Positions 14,731 through 20,892 of a stretch of 22,357 bases of DNA are shown one piece after another (within the stretch, counting starts at the first letter, position 1; every line of letters starts with the position of its first letter). The notes under the pieces were generated by a model. The model was not told the DNA's origin and ran no database searches. It saw nothing but the letters and a program-made list of their open reading frames with translations. The DNA is from a virus: positions 1-22,357 of the IMG/VR virus record IMGVR_UViG_3300027911_000070; one strand, written 5' to 3'. The translations under genes and the position numbers were made by a program.

Positions 14731-14783
14731 CTGGTAAAGTCCTGGACGCAGGAGATTGTGGGTTCAACTCCCATCCGAGACCG
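14715..14783 (+). tRNA. tRNA-like element with a shortened anticodon arm
   Basis: GGTCTCGG (14715-14722) pairs perfectly with CCGAGACC (14775-14782) as an acceptor-like stem. A normal D arm follows: TA, then ACTT-AACTGGTA-AAGT with the usual GG in the loop. The T arm is standard, GTGGG-TTCAACT-CCCAT (14758-14774), with a TTCRANY-type loop. Between the D and T arms only about 17 bases remain, five or six fewer than any standard tRNA needs. They fold as TCCTG-GACG-CAGGA, with no seven-base loop and no credible anticodon. It may be a decayed tRNA or a tRNA mimic. A T run follows at 14785. Confidence 0.6.
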
Positions 14784-14803
14784 GCTTTTTTAAAAGAGGA
14801 TAT

Positions 14804-15211
14804 ATGGAAGAAAAATGTTTAGTTTGTGGACATACAGCAGATCAGCACAAAATGTATAAATGCCCAGATAAGAATGCACCCATCGAGTTCAAATTAGGTG
14901 ATATTGTCAGCTTCGGTGGGGTTGAGGGGGTTGTAGCTAAAATGCTTCCTGATCCCGCGTATAAAGTACGAGTTGATTTCCCATGTAAAGAAAATGTGGG
15001 CTTTACGATAGAAGGAAAGTATATATTATGGCACACCGAATCCCTACTCAAGCTAGTCCGCCGCCCCGAACCAGAGAAGCCGAAACCTACTGAACCGAAG
15101 CTTAAGGCGTGGATTGATGGATATGGTAGGATATATGCTGTTCCTGCTGGGGAGGTGAATGAAGATTGGACGCGTGCAGAGTGGTTAGATCAACCCGAGG
15201 AGAGCGAATGA
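14804..15211 (+). CDS. Small protein with Cys/His cluster and SH3-like part
   Basis: The chosen start is ATG 14804, with AGAGGA a few bases upstream, giving 135 residues. The frame is open from TTG 14756, but that lies inside the tRNA-like element. The N-terminus CLVCGHTADQHKMYKC (residues 5-20) offers four cysteine/histidine ligand candidates for zinc. Residues 28-75 (FKLGDIVSFGGVEGVVAKML, then KVRVDF and WHTESLLKLV) look like a small beta-barrel of KOW/SH3 type. A Pro/Glu/Lys linker leads to a short C-terminal module with two tryptophans. Its function is unknown; binding to a protein or nucleic acid is inferred. The next ATG overlaps its stop. Confidence 0.75.
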   Translation: MEEKCLVCGHTADQHKMYKCPDKNAPIEFKLGDIVSFGGVEGVVAKMLPDPAYKVRVDFPCKENVGFTIEGKYILWHTESLLKLVRRPEPEKPKPTEPKLKAWIDGYGRIYAVPAGEVNEDWTRAEWLDQPEESE

Positions 15212-15477
15212 ATAAAACTCTGCGCCCCACTACAGGTAAAAAGTGTGTACCTATAAAAAATAAATGGTGCCCACCCATCATGTTAGTAGCTGATTTTGAA
15301 AACCCAGAGGCTACAGGTTTAGCGGTTTCAAATGTCATAAGGCTCAGTACTAGCGCCAGAGGCCACGGGCTCAGATATGGGTTACCTAGAAGCAAACGAG
15401 GCAAAGCTAGAGGATCTTTTTTGTGGGTTGGCTTTTGTCCTTTTTGTGGTTCCGATGTTTCAAAGAGGACGCCATGA
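15208..15477 (+). CDS. Small Zn-ribbon phage protein
   Basis: ATG 15208 overlaps the previous stop (ATGA), giving 89 residues. The frame extends upstream to 15166, but only inside the previous gene. Two early cysteines (KKCVPIKNKWCPP) and a C-terminal WVGFCPFCGSDVSK supply two cysteine pairs, the usual layout of small phage proteins ending in FCPFCG. It probably binds one zinc ion. The middle is basic with RSKRGKARG. Function unknown. It sits in a chain of overlapping small genes of the rightward operon. Confidence 0.75.
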   Translation: MNKTLRPTTGKKCVPIKNKWCPPIMLVADFENPEATGLAVSNVIRLSTSARGHGLRYGLPRSKRGKARGSFLWVGFCPFCGSDVSKRTP

Positions 15478-15560
15478 GCCCCGGGGGATGTCCTGCTTAC
15501 AGCGTAGGCAAAGAGAGCAAGCTTTCAAACCTGCTGGCGGATTTTGGGAGGATGGAATGA
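15474..15560 (+). CDS. 28-residue peptide coupled on both sides
   Basis: ATG 15474 overlaps the stop of the gene before, and the TGA at 15558-15560 overlaps the ATG of the gene after, so both junctions are ATGA. The frame has 28 sense codons; the peptide reads MSPGGCPAYSVGKESKLSN and ends LLADFGRME. Its last codons contain the GGAGG used by the following gene. This perfect fit suggests it is translated, either as a real peptide or to carry ribosomes to the next start. No family recognised. Confidence 0.5.
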   Translation: MSPGGCPAYSVGKESKLSNLLADFGRME

Positions 15561-15790
15561 CAGAACCAAATCCACTTACACCGCTTCAACTAAAAGAAAG
15601 AGAAGTAATTCTTTTACATCCACTTTCAAAAGAGGTGTTTGAACTCATTAGCGTAATTAGGGAGTTTAGGGGCTTGTTTTCAGAACTATTGAGTCCATCA
15701 AGAACTTATGATGATGGAAGATTTGCTGAGATCTTGGACCTAAGAGATAAGTTAGAGGGCATAGAAAACTTAAAGCATGGTGAAAAATGA
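15557..15790 (+). CDS. Small helical phage protein
   Basis: ATG 15557 has an excellent GGAGG five bases upstream and gives 77 residues. The frame is open from 15377, but that extension runs across the Zn-ribbon gene in another frame. Residues 10-50 form a helix (PLQLKEREVILLHPLSKEVF, then ELISVIREFRGLFSELL), and a charged helix closes the protein (EILDLRDKLEGIENLKHG), so it looks like a small helical hairpin or coiled coil. I do not recognise it. Its stop overlaps the next ATG at 15787. Confidence 0.65.
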   Translation: MTEPNPLTPLQLKEREVILLHPLSKEVFELISVIREFRGLFSELLSPSRTYDDGRFAEILDLRDKLEGIENLKHGEK

Positions 15791-16047
15791 CCCCGGACCT
15801 AACCACGCTGTCGGACAGGGGGCTTGATAAGCTTGTGTCGGAGAAGTTGGGGTGGAAACAGATGCACAACCAAGGAGGTAAGAGAAAGCTTCCTGTGGGG
15901 CGCGACGAAAAAGGGAGATATAAAGTTTTACGCCACTGGTCCACCGATTTAAACGCAGCAATTGAGCTTTGGCAGGGGGGTTGGTGTCTCATTCAATACT
16001 CCGACGGTACTTGGTGTGTGTGTTACCAGGACTTTTACCTTTATTGA
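15787..16047 (+). CDS. Phage ABA-sandwich-like protein
   Basis: The 86-residue protein has the layout LDKLVSEKLGWKQM near residues 13-26, then a variable loop, then HWSTDLNAAIELWQGGWCLIQ at about 50-70, and ends in strand residues. This matches the phage ABA sandwich family (L..LVAEK.mGW... and ...Y.ST...AA..v...), common in tailed phages and without a firm function. ATG 15787 overlaps the previous stop. Two cysteines lie near the end (GGWCLIQ, TWCVCYQ). Confidence in the family is moderate. Confidence 0.75.
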   Translation: MTPDLTTLSDRGLDKLVSEKLGWKQMHNQGGKRKLPVGRDEKGRYKVLRHWSTDLNAAIELWQGGWCLIQYSDGTWCVCYQDFYLY

Positions 16048-16099
16048 CAGCCCCCACGCCCGCCCTCGCCATTGTTTTAGCGTTTTTACAGGAGCAAGC

Positions 16100-16408
16100 A
16101 TGATCACGCAGGATAGAATCAATGAGCTTAGGGAAGTGGCGAAAGCAGCTACGCCGGGGCCTTGGGACGCTAGGTGCAGAGAATTCAGTAACACCGAACT
16201 TCCAAGGAATATTTGGACAGAGTACGGATATATTGCAAAAACAGAAAACTGTGACCAGGTTCAAAACGCAACGCATATAGCCACCTTCAACCCCACCCAA
16301 GTCCTAGAGCTTCTCGATCATATTGAAGTGTATCAAAAAGTGCTTAAAACTGTAGCTAACATGGGTGATCCATTTATAAGAGAGATAGCTAAGGAGGCTT
16401 TGAAATGA
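16100..16408 (+). CDS. Ead/Ea22-like protein
   Basis: ATG 16100 with GGAG five bases upstream gives 102 residues. The open frame extends back to 15962 but lacks any ribosome-binding site and overlaps the previous gene. INELREVAKAATPGPWDARC (residues 6-25), then an acidic loop, then ATHIATFNPTQVLELLDHIE follow the Ead/Ea22 pattern (LR..A.KATPGPW...; ...IA..NP..VL.LLD). This group is common in lambdoid and other phages of Gram-negative bacteria; its role is unclear. A C-terminal helix follows (YQKVLKTVANMG). The next gene begins within its stop, after AAGGAGG. Confidence 0.75.
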   Translation: MITQDRINELREVAKAATPGPWDARCREFSNTELPRNIWTEYGYIAKTENCDQVQNATHIATFNPTQVLELLDHIEVYQKVLKTVANMGDPFIREIAKEALK

Positions 16409-16479
16409 GTTGGCCTGATGCTGCCGTATCTATAGCGACATTAATTTTTTTAGGTTTTGTAGTTTGGCGAGTAAAATAG
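16405..16479 (+). CDS. 24-residue single-pass membrane peptide
   Basis: ATG 16405 overlaps the previous stop and has a near-perfect AAGGAGG seven bases upstream. The peptide is MSWPDAAVSIATLIFLGFVV plus WRVK, one transmembrane span with a short basic end, which would place the C-terminus inside the cell. It opens a run of four membrane-protein genes. It may be a small holin-like, exclusion or assembly peptide; the family is unknown. The strong ribosome-binding site is the main evidence that it is real. Confidence 0.6.
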   Translation: MSWPDAAVSIATLIFLGFVVWRVK

Positions 16480-16495
16480 AGTGAAAGGCTATAAA

Positions 16496-16729
16496 ATGAA
16501 TATTCTTACTTGGATAGGTCTTGGGTTATTTATCACCTCGCTGGTACTGATACAAACGGGGATGTATAGGGATAGAAGAGACAGCCAAGAGCGTTTAAAT
16601 AAAGTAGAGGAAGAGCATAAAAGGCTCTTGAAAAAGTATTTAGCCCCCTACTATGGAGGAGCAGGCTCGGAAGGCACCCCTGTTCCAGAACAAAAGGGTG
16701 GTTTTATTTTAAGAGAGTACTACAAATGA
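16496..16729 (+). CDS. Membrane-anchored coiled-coil protein
   Basis: ATG 16496 lies seven bases after AAAGG and gives 77 residues; GTG 16481 is an alternative that adds five. Residues 3-22 (ILTWIGLGLFITSLVLIQTG) form a transmembrane helix. A charged segment RDRRDSQERLNKVEEEHKRL follows, predicted helix or coiled coil, then a Pro/Gly/Tyr-rich tail. This layout resembles the inner-membrane spanin (Rz) topology, but the protein is short and no Rz1-type lipoprotein overlaps it, so I do not call it a spanin. It is coupled to the next small membrane gene by ATGA. Confidence 0.65.
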   Translation: MNILTWIGLGLFITSLVLIQTGMYRDRRDSQERLNKVEEEHKRLLKKYLAPYYGGAGSEGTPVPEQKGGFILREYYK

Positions 16730-16827
16730 AGCACCCAATTCGGTTTCTACTGTTTTTGCTTGCATTAGTTTTTGTAGCCGGAATATCGTGGCAGCTACCT
16801 CAAGATGTATTTTACCCCGGAGATTAA
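16726..16827 (+). CDS. 33-residue membrane or signal-anchor peptide
   Basis: ATG 16726 overlaps the previous stop, and TAA 16825-16827 is followed at once by the next gene's ATG. The peptide begins MKHPIRFLLFLLALVFVAGI, a basic N-terminus and a hydrophobic core, then WQLPQDVFYPGD. It is either a single-pass anchor or a secreted peptide left after signal cleavage. There is no lipobox cysteine. Its last codons carry the GGAG used by the following gene, so it may serve partly for coupling. Confidence 0.55.
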   Translation: MKHPIRFLLFLLALVFVAGISWQLPQDVFYPGD

Positions 16828-17850
16828 ATGCGCAGATTCTATCCATATGCTCTAGTCCTTGGTGTCTTTTTTGCCACCCGAATCTTTGATACCCCGCCCG
16901 AATACGAGAAGGGTTGGCTAGCCCTAGCAATAGGCCTGGGTTTAGTGGGCTTACTAAGTAAGCCTTTGATTGATAAAAACCCCCGCGTCTTGTCGTTCTT
17001 CTACGCTGCTGGAGCTGCGGCAGCCTTTGGGATGTTTCCAAAAGTCCTGAAGTCTCCGGTATCAACGCTTGGGCTACAGTGGTCGGCAGGACTAGCTCTA
17101 GTGCTTTTCATCCTATTTTTTAGGATACCAGCCCCAATTTTAGCTAGAATTAGGCGAATTTACATTCAGCTTGCACCATTGTTCATTTTGGATATTTTAA
17201 TCCAAGCAGTAAGACGGGTAGCAGATGATCACACTCTGCTCCTTGGAAATCCCTCCCTTCAAGGATGCTTAATTGCAGCACTGCTACCCTTTATTGAAGC
17301 TTGGTATATTTTCTGGCCTGGAGTTTTAGCGGTAGCCCTAACCCTTGCTTCAATGCCTTTAGCAGCCCTTGTCCCTGTGATCTGGTTTAGATTTCCTAAG
17401 ATTAAAGCCCGCTACAAACTAGGCACACTACTCGCTGGGTTTGTAACTTGCGCCTATATCTACCCCGAGTATCTAACCCCACGAGGACGGTTTAACGTCT
17501 GGAGAGAGGCCTATGGTTGGTGGGTCTCCGAACCATCGAGGCTACTTTATGGGGCAGGCTTAGGCACTTCTCAGATACTTGTGCCTTACATCCAAGCCTC
17601 AAATGGGATGCCTTTAACTCAACGGACTTTCTTTTTTAGCTTTCACAATGACTACGCTCAGACTGTATTTGAGTGGGGTGTGCCTTTAGCCATATGCGCG
17701 GGACTTCTACTTCTTCACCGGGTTAGAGTAACCACCGGAGCAAGGCGTGTAGCGTGCTATTCGTTTATGATCTCAATGTTCGGGAACTACATGCTTCATC
17801 ACCCCTTCACGCTGATATTTGGGTTTGCCCTTCTCTGGAGTAGCCTATGA
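16828..17850 (+). CDS. Wzy/WaaL-like polytopic membrane protein (O-antigen polymerase/ligase type)
   Basis: The 340-residue protein has roughly nine or ten membrane segments (about 5-20, 29-48, 54-73, 85-100, 112-127, 145-186 as a pair, 195-212, 283-297, 308-340). The long loop between the last segments carries the Wzy_C/O-antigen ligase signature: RGRFNVWREAYGWW (219-232), LLYGAGLGTSQ (239-249) and SFHNDYAQTVFEWGVP (271-286), with Arg221, Trp225, His273, Asn274 and Glu282 in the expected order. Such enzymes polymerise or transfer undecaprenyl-linked glycans on the periplasmic side. In a phage this could change the host surface and block superinfection. It is the last of four adjacent membrane-protein genes. 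Host wzy and waaL proteins are usually longer (about 400). Confidence 0.7.
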   Translation: MRRFYPYALVLGVFFATRIFDTPPEYEKGWLALAIGLGLVGLLSKPLIDKNPRVLSFFYAAGAAAAFGMFPKVLKSPVSTLGLQWSAGLALVLFILFFRIPAPILARIRRIYIQLAPLFILDILIQAVRRVADDHTLLLGNPSLQGCLIAALLPFIEAWYIFWPGVLAVALTLASMPLAALVPVIWFRFPKIKARYKLGTLLAGFVTCAYIYPEYLTPRGRFNVWREAYGWWVSEPSRLLYGAGLGTSQILVPYIQASNGMPLTQRTFFFSFHNDYAQTVFEWGVPLAICAGLLLLHRVRVTTGARRVACYSFMISMFGNYMLHHPFTLIFGFALLWSSL

Positions 17851-18080
17851 AGTACACGAGAGAAAAGATCTCAAGCCTAATGGGGCATACTGAAGTGATC
17901 TATAAGGTTGAACAATCAAACTTTGAGCTTATAGCCAGCCCTATGGGAATACACTTTAGAGGGACTTCCCCAATAGTCGATGACGCAAAGGGCTTAGGGG
18001 ATTTTGCAGAGCTTGTCTCTAGGGTTTGGGTAGATCATCAAAAGCTTATGCCAAAGATCCTAAAGCCGGGGGAGCATTGA
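17847..18080 (+). CDS. Hypothetical small protein upstream of the SNF2 helicase
   Basis: The 77-residue protein starts at ATG 17847, overlapping the membrane gene's stop. It has an N-terminal basic helix (MKYTREKISSLMGH), a strand-rich centre (IYKVEQSNFELIASPMGIHF) and a helix near the end (LGDFAELVSRVWVDHQKLM). I do not recognise it. Its stop overlaps the likely TTG start of the SNF2-type helicase, so it may be a partner of that enzyme or a coupling gene. No cysteines, membrane segment or metal site. Confidence 0.65.
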   Translation: MKYTREKISSLMGHTEVIYKVEQSNFELIASPMGIHFRGTSPIVDDAKGLGDFAELVSRVWVDHQKLMPKILKPGEH

Positions 18081-19513
18081 ACTATAAGATCAAGCCTTGG
18101 GCGCATCAGCTAACAGCGATTGAAAGGGCAAAAGACTTAAGAGACTTCGCCTTCTTTTGTGAACCCGGCACTGGGAAAAGTTGCATGCTGATCAACACTC
18201 TTAGGCATAAGTTCAACGTGGAGAAGATGATCCTAAAGACCTTGATTCTCTGCCCACCCGTAGTGATCTCAAACTGGGCTAATGAGTGGAAGATGCACTC
18301 AAGCCTAGATTCTAAGCTCATTGTGCAGCTTACAGGCTCTCAGGTGCAAAGACTTAAGACGTTTCAAAGCTCAAACCCAAGATCAGTATTTATCTCAAAC
18401 TATGAGATCACCACAATGCAGGATTTATTTGAGGAGATCAAAGACTGGGGGCCTGAAGTAATTGTAGCAGATGAAAGTCATCGAATTAAGAACTACGCTT
18501 CTCAGCGGGCTAAGCGGTGTATTGAACTAGCCAAGGATGCAAGGCATAGATATATCCTAACGGGCAGCCCCATACTCAATTCCCCATCTGATATTTTTTC
18601 ACAGTTTAAATTTTTAGATGGCGGGGCGACACTTGGCTCTAACTTCTTTGCTTTTCGGGCCAGATACTTTAGAGACGAAAATTGTGGGATGCCAAGGCAC
18701 AAATACTTCCCAAAGTGGGTACCCATGGATGATACCCCAGCTCAGATCAACTATCTAATTGAGCCCCTGTGCGCTAAGGCTAAAAAGTCAGAATGCTTGG
18801 ATTTACCGCCTTTGGTTAAGACGACGATCAAAGTACCGCTTGGACCTGGCCAAAAAGAGGCCTACGAATCAATGAAGAAAGAGTTCATTGCGTTTGTAAA
18901 CGGGAACGCCTGTACGGCAATGCTTGCCATTGTCAAGGCGCTTCGCTTGCAGCAGATAGCATCGGGGTATATGCCTACGGTTGATCAGACTGGAGAGAGC
19001 TTTACAGCCCGCTTTAAGGGAAACCCCCGCATCATGGCGCTAAGGGAGCTTTTAGAGGAGCATACTCCGCACTCAAAAGTGATAGTTTGGGCCTCGTGGG
19101 CTGAGAATTATAAGGACATACGGGCAGTTTTTGAGGATATGGACTTACCCTATGTCGAGCTAACAGGTGAAACCCCCGCATCAAAGCGCACAGCAAACGT
19201 GGATGCTTTTAACAATGACCCATCCATTAGATGCCTGCTTGGGCATCCTGGGAGCGGTGGGATCGGCGTGAACTTGATTTCAAGCAACGTAGCCATATAC
19301 TACTCAAGAACATTTTCTTTGGAGCATGCCATCCAATCTGAGGCAAGAAACTTTCGAGGCGGCTCTGAGATTCATGAGAGTATTCAGCATATAGATTTAG
19401 TAGCTGAGGGGACTATAGATGAGTTTATCCAAACAAAGCTTGCAGAAAAGGTTGAGATAGGGGAGAAGATTTTAGGAAATCTAACTCAAGAACTAATGAA
19501 AGGGCAGATATGA
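18077..19513 (+). CDS. SNF2-type DEAD/DESH-box helicase
   Basis: The frame opens at TTG 18026, but the best start is TTG 18077, overlapping the previous stop (TTGA) just after a GGGGGAG tract; no ATG precedes the ATPase core. From there it has 478 residues. Motifs in order are EPGTGKS (29-35), LILCPPVVISNWANEW (56-71), VADESHRIKN (130-139, a DESH box), YILTGSPILN (159-168), and in the second RecA-like lobe KVIVWASWAENY, GSGGIGVNLI and QSEARNFRGGS. It should move on or remodel DNA during phage replication or recombination; phages often carry one with an exonuclease. Two copies of the 14-base repeat lie inside, in different reading frames. Its stop overlaps the next ATG. Confidence 0.88.
   Translation: MNYKIKPWAHQLTAIERAKDLRDFAFFCEPGTGKSCMLINTLRHKFNVEKMILKTLILCPPVVISNWANEWKMHSSLDSKLIVQLTGSQVQRLKTFQSSNPRSVFISNYEITTMQDLFEEIKDWGPEVIVADESHRIKNYASQRAKRCIELAKDARHRYILTGSPILNSPSDIFSQFKFLDGGATLGSNFFAFRARYFRDENCGMPRHKYFPKWVPMDDTPAQINYLIEPLCAKAKKSECLDLPPLVKTTIKVPLGPGQKEAYESMKKEFIAFVNGNACTAMLAIVKALRLQQIASGYMPTVDQTGESFTARFKGNPRIMALRELLEEHTPHSKVIVWASWAENYKDIRAVFEDMDLPYVELTGETPASKRTANVDAFNNDPSIRCLLGHPGSGGIGVNLISSNVAIYYSRTFSLEHAIQSEARNFRGGSEIHESIQHIDLVAEGTIDEFIQTKLAEKVEIGEKILGNLTQELMKGQI
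19021..19034 (+). repeat. AAACCCCCGCATCA repeat, first copy in SNF2 gene
   Basis: Identical to the copies at 14331 and 19170. Here it is read as the codons AAC CCC CGC ATC A (Asn-Pro-Arg-Ile). Confidence 0.7.
19170..19183 (+). repeat. AAACCCCCGCATCA repeat, second copy in SNF2 gene
   Basis: Same 14 bases, 149 bases after the copy at 19021, but in another reading frame: GAA ACC CCC GCA TCA (Glu-Thr-Pro-Ala-Ser). Protein-level conservation therefore cannot explain the match. Confidence 0.7.
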
Positions 19514-19941
19514 TGGAAATTACAGTAGCAGAGATGGACGCATTGATTCAGAAGATGGTTCAAAAGCGGGAGGAGATAAGGCTTCATAAAGAGATTGGCT
19601 CAAAGCTCAATGCAGAGCTTGAGGCTATGGAGTATCAGGCAGCACTCTTTCTAAAAGAGTCAGAGCGGGAGAGCTATAGAAGTCCGTTTGGGACGGTATA
19701 TACCATCAACAGATGGTCTGTTCAGACACCAAAATCTGACGAGGATAAGATTGCATTCTTTAATTATTTGAAGGAGCGGGGCTTGGATTTGAAGTACATG
19801 TCAGTCAATTCCAACGCGCTTAATTCTTTCTACAACGCAGAGATGGAAGCAGCCAAAGAACAGGGCACCATAATGGACTTTAGGATCCCCGGTATCTCAG
19901 AGCCCACTCTCACAATATCGACCGGACTAAGAAAGGGCTAA
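19510..19941 (+). CDS. Conserved phage protein, SNF2 helicase partner candidate
   Basis: The 143-residue protein starts at ATG 19510 (or 19513), four or seven bases after GAAAGGGC, and overlaps the helicase stop. An N-terminal coiled coil (about residues 5-55, QKMVQKREEIRLHKEIGSKL...) is followed by a beta part (SPFGTVYTINRWSVQTP) and a C-terminal part with DEDKIAFFNYLKERGLD, then VNSNALNSFYNAEMEAAKEQG and DFRIPGISEPTLTIS. I recall similar unannotated proteins beside phage helicase and recombination genes. The coiled-coil start is a little like Gp157 proteins, but the match is weak. Function unknown; a replication or recombination role is inferred from position. Confidence 0.7.
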   Translation: MMEITVAEMDALIQKMVQKREEIRLHKEIGSKLNAELEAMEYQAALFLKESERESYRSPFGTVYTINRWSVQTPKSDEDKIAFFNYLKERGLDLKYMSVNSNALNSFYNAEMEAAKEQGTIMDFRIPGISEPTLTISTGLRKG

Positions 19942-19943
19942 CT

Positions 19944-20756
19944 ATGAACGAGATTATTGATTCAAGCGGAAGAGAATTGGTTAAGAGCCAGACTCAGCAA
20001 AACGAGCAGATTCTAAAGAGCGATATTCAGCTCCCCTGGGTACTCCTCCAACAAGGGCTTTCGGACTTTGTCAGTGAAGGTAAGGCTCAGATGGGGGATA
20101 TGGTTAACTCCATGACGGGTGAGAAGCTTGGGGATAAGAGCAAACCCATTGAGTTTATCCCACTCACAATGAAGAACTCTTGGGTGCTATCTGAGAAGAT
20201 TGGAAATAAGTACGAATACCGTAAGACCTTGCCAAGGGATTCGGGGCTAAGGGATGGTAAAGATCCTTTGGAGATGACGGGAGAGAGCTTGCCTTGGGAT
20301 TTTGTTCATAACGGACTTCCTTGGAAGCGAACAAAAGTTATCACCGTTTACGCGGTTTTGGTAAAAGACATTGTGGGCTTTTTAGAAGAAGTAAAGAAAG
20401 CTCAAGAGACCGGGGATTTTGATCTGGATAAGGCTCTAATGCCCTATGCAATTGGGTTTAGATCAACCTCCTACAATGCGGGTAAGAAAGTAAGCACTCA
20501 GTTTGCCAAAGCTCAAGCGATGGCAGCTTACGGGGCAAAGCCTTATACCAACACAATGATGCTCGGATGCCATATGCAGAAGAACGATCAGGGCACGTTT
20601 TATGTATATGATGTAACTCCGGGTAGAAAATGCACGAAGGATGAGATTGAGCAGGCAGCAAGTCTCTATAAAGTAGTTACTTCAGGCAATGTAAAGACTC
20701 ACGATATTGATACAGGTGCACCGGAAGAATCAGCAAGTTTAAGCGATGAGTATTGA
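19944..20756 (+). CDS. Conserved phage protein of unknown function, possible DNA-binding partner
   Basis: The 270-residue protein starts at ATG 19944, five bases after GAAAGGGC and two after the previous stop. It has LPWVLLQQGLSDFVSEGKAQ and MGDMVNSMTGEKLG near residues 30-65, KPIEFIPLTMKNSWVLSE after that, then TKVITVYAVLVKDIVGFLEE and a beta-rich part near MPYAIGFRSTSYNAGKKVST. The C-terminus is acidic (TGAPEESASLSDEY), as in many single-stranded DNA-binding proteins. Beta-rich core, acidic tail and helicase/exonuclease neighbours make an SSB-like role possible, but I see no OB-fold signature. Treat this as an unassigned conserved phage gene. Confidence 0.75.
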   Translation: MNEIIDSSGRELVKSQTQQNEQILKSDIQLPWVLLQQGLSDFVSEGKAQMGDMVNSMTGEKLGDKSKPIEFIPLTMKNSWVLSEKIGNKYEYRKTLPRDSGLRDGKDPLEMTGESLPWDFVHNGLPWKRTKVITVYAVLVKDIVGFLEEVKKAQETGDFDLDKALMPYAIGFRSTSYNAGKKVSTQFAKAQAMAAYGAKPYTNTMMLGCHMQKNDQGTFYVYDVTPGRKCTKDEIEQAASLYKVVTSGNVKTHDIDTGAPEESASLSDEY

Positions 20757-20788
20757 TTTCCCAATTCCTAACTCATTGTTTAGATACT

Positions 20789-20870
20789 CCCTACGAGTTA
20801 ATGCCCTTTTCGCGTAGGGGTGGTGTAGCTGGGAGCGCCAAAGAGAAGCCTTGAGCAGCTTCATTCCAGC
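20789..20870 (+). ncRNA. Structured untranslated RNA upstream of the Acb2/Tad1-like gene
   Basis: In the 136-base gap, CCCTACG (20789-20795) pairs with CGTAGGG (20813-20819). GCTGG (20828-20832) pairs with CCAGC (20866-20870) and encloses GAAGC (20845-20849) paired with GCTTC (20858-20862). Three nested or adjacent helices suggest a folded leader or small RNA; the first stem lacks a T run, so it is not a plain terminator. The next ribosome-binding site (AGGAGA) lies just after it. No matching riboswitch class was recognised. Confidence 0.4.
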
Positions 20871-20892
20871 ATAAAATAAAAGGAGAAATGAA

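Noticed and set aside
14756-14803. TTG-initiated extension of the Cys/His protein
   Set aside because: It would translate the T arm of the tRNA-like element; ATG 14804 has a good Shine-Dalgarno.
15962-16099. N-terminal extension of the Ead/Ea22-like gene
   Set aside because: It overlaps the ABA-sandwich gene in another frame, has no ribosome-binding site, and the ATG at 16100 has GGAG.
16496-16827. Spanin pair (Rz/Rz1)
   Set aside because: The coiled-coil protein has the right topology, but the partner has no lipobox cysteine, is not nested, and no endolysin is visible nearby.
18119-18126. A further GAAAGGGC inside the SNF2 gene
   Set aside because: It is followed by no start codon at a useful distance and encodes Glu-Arg-Ala in a plausible place, so it is taken as coding sequence only.
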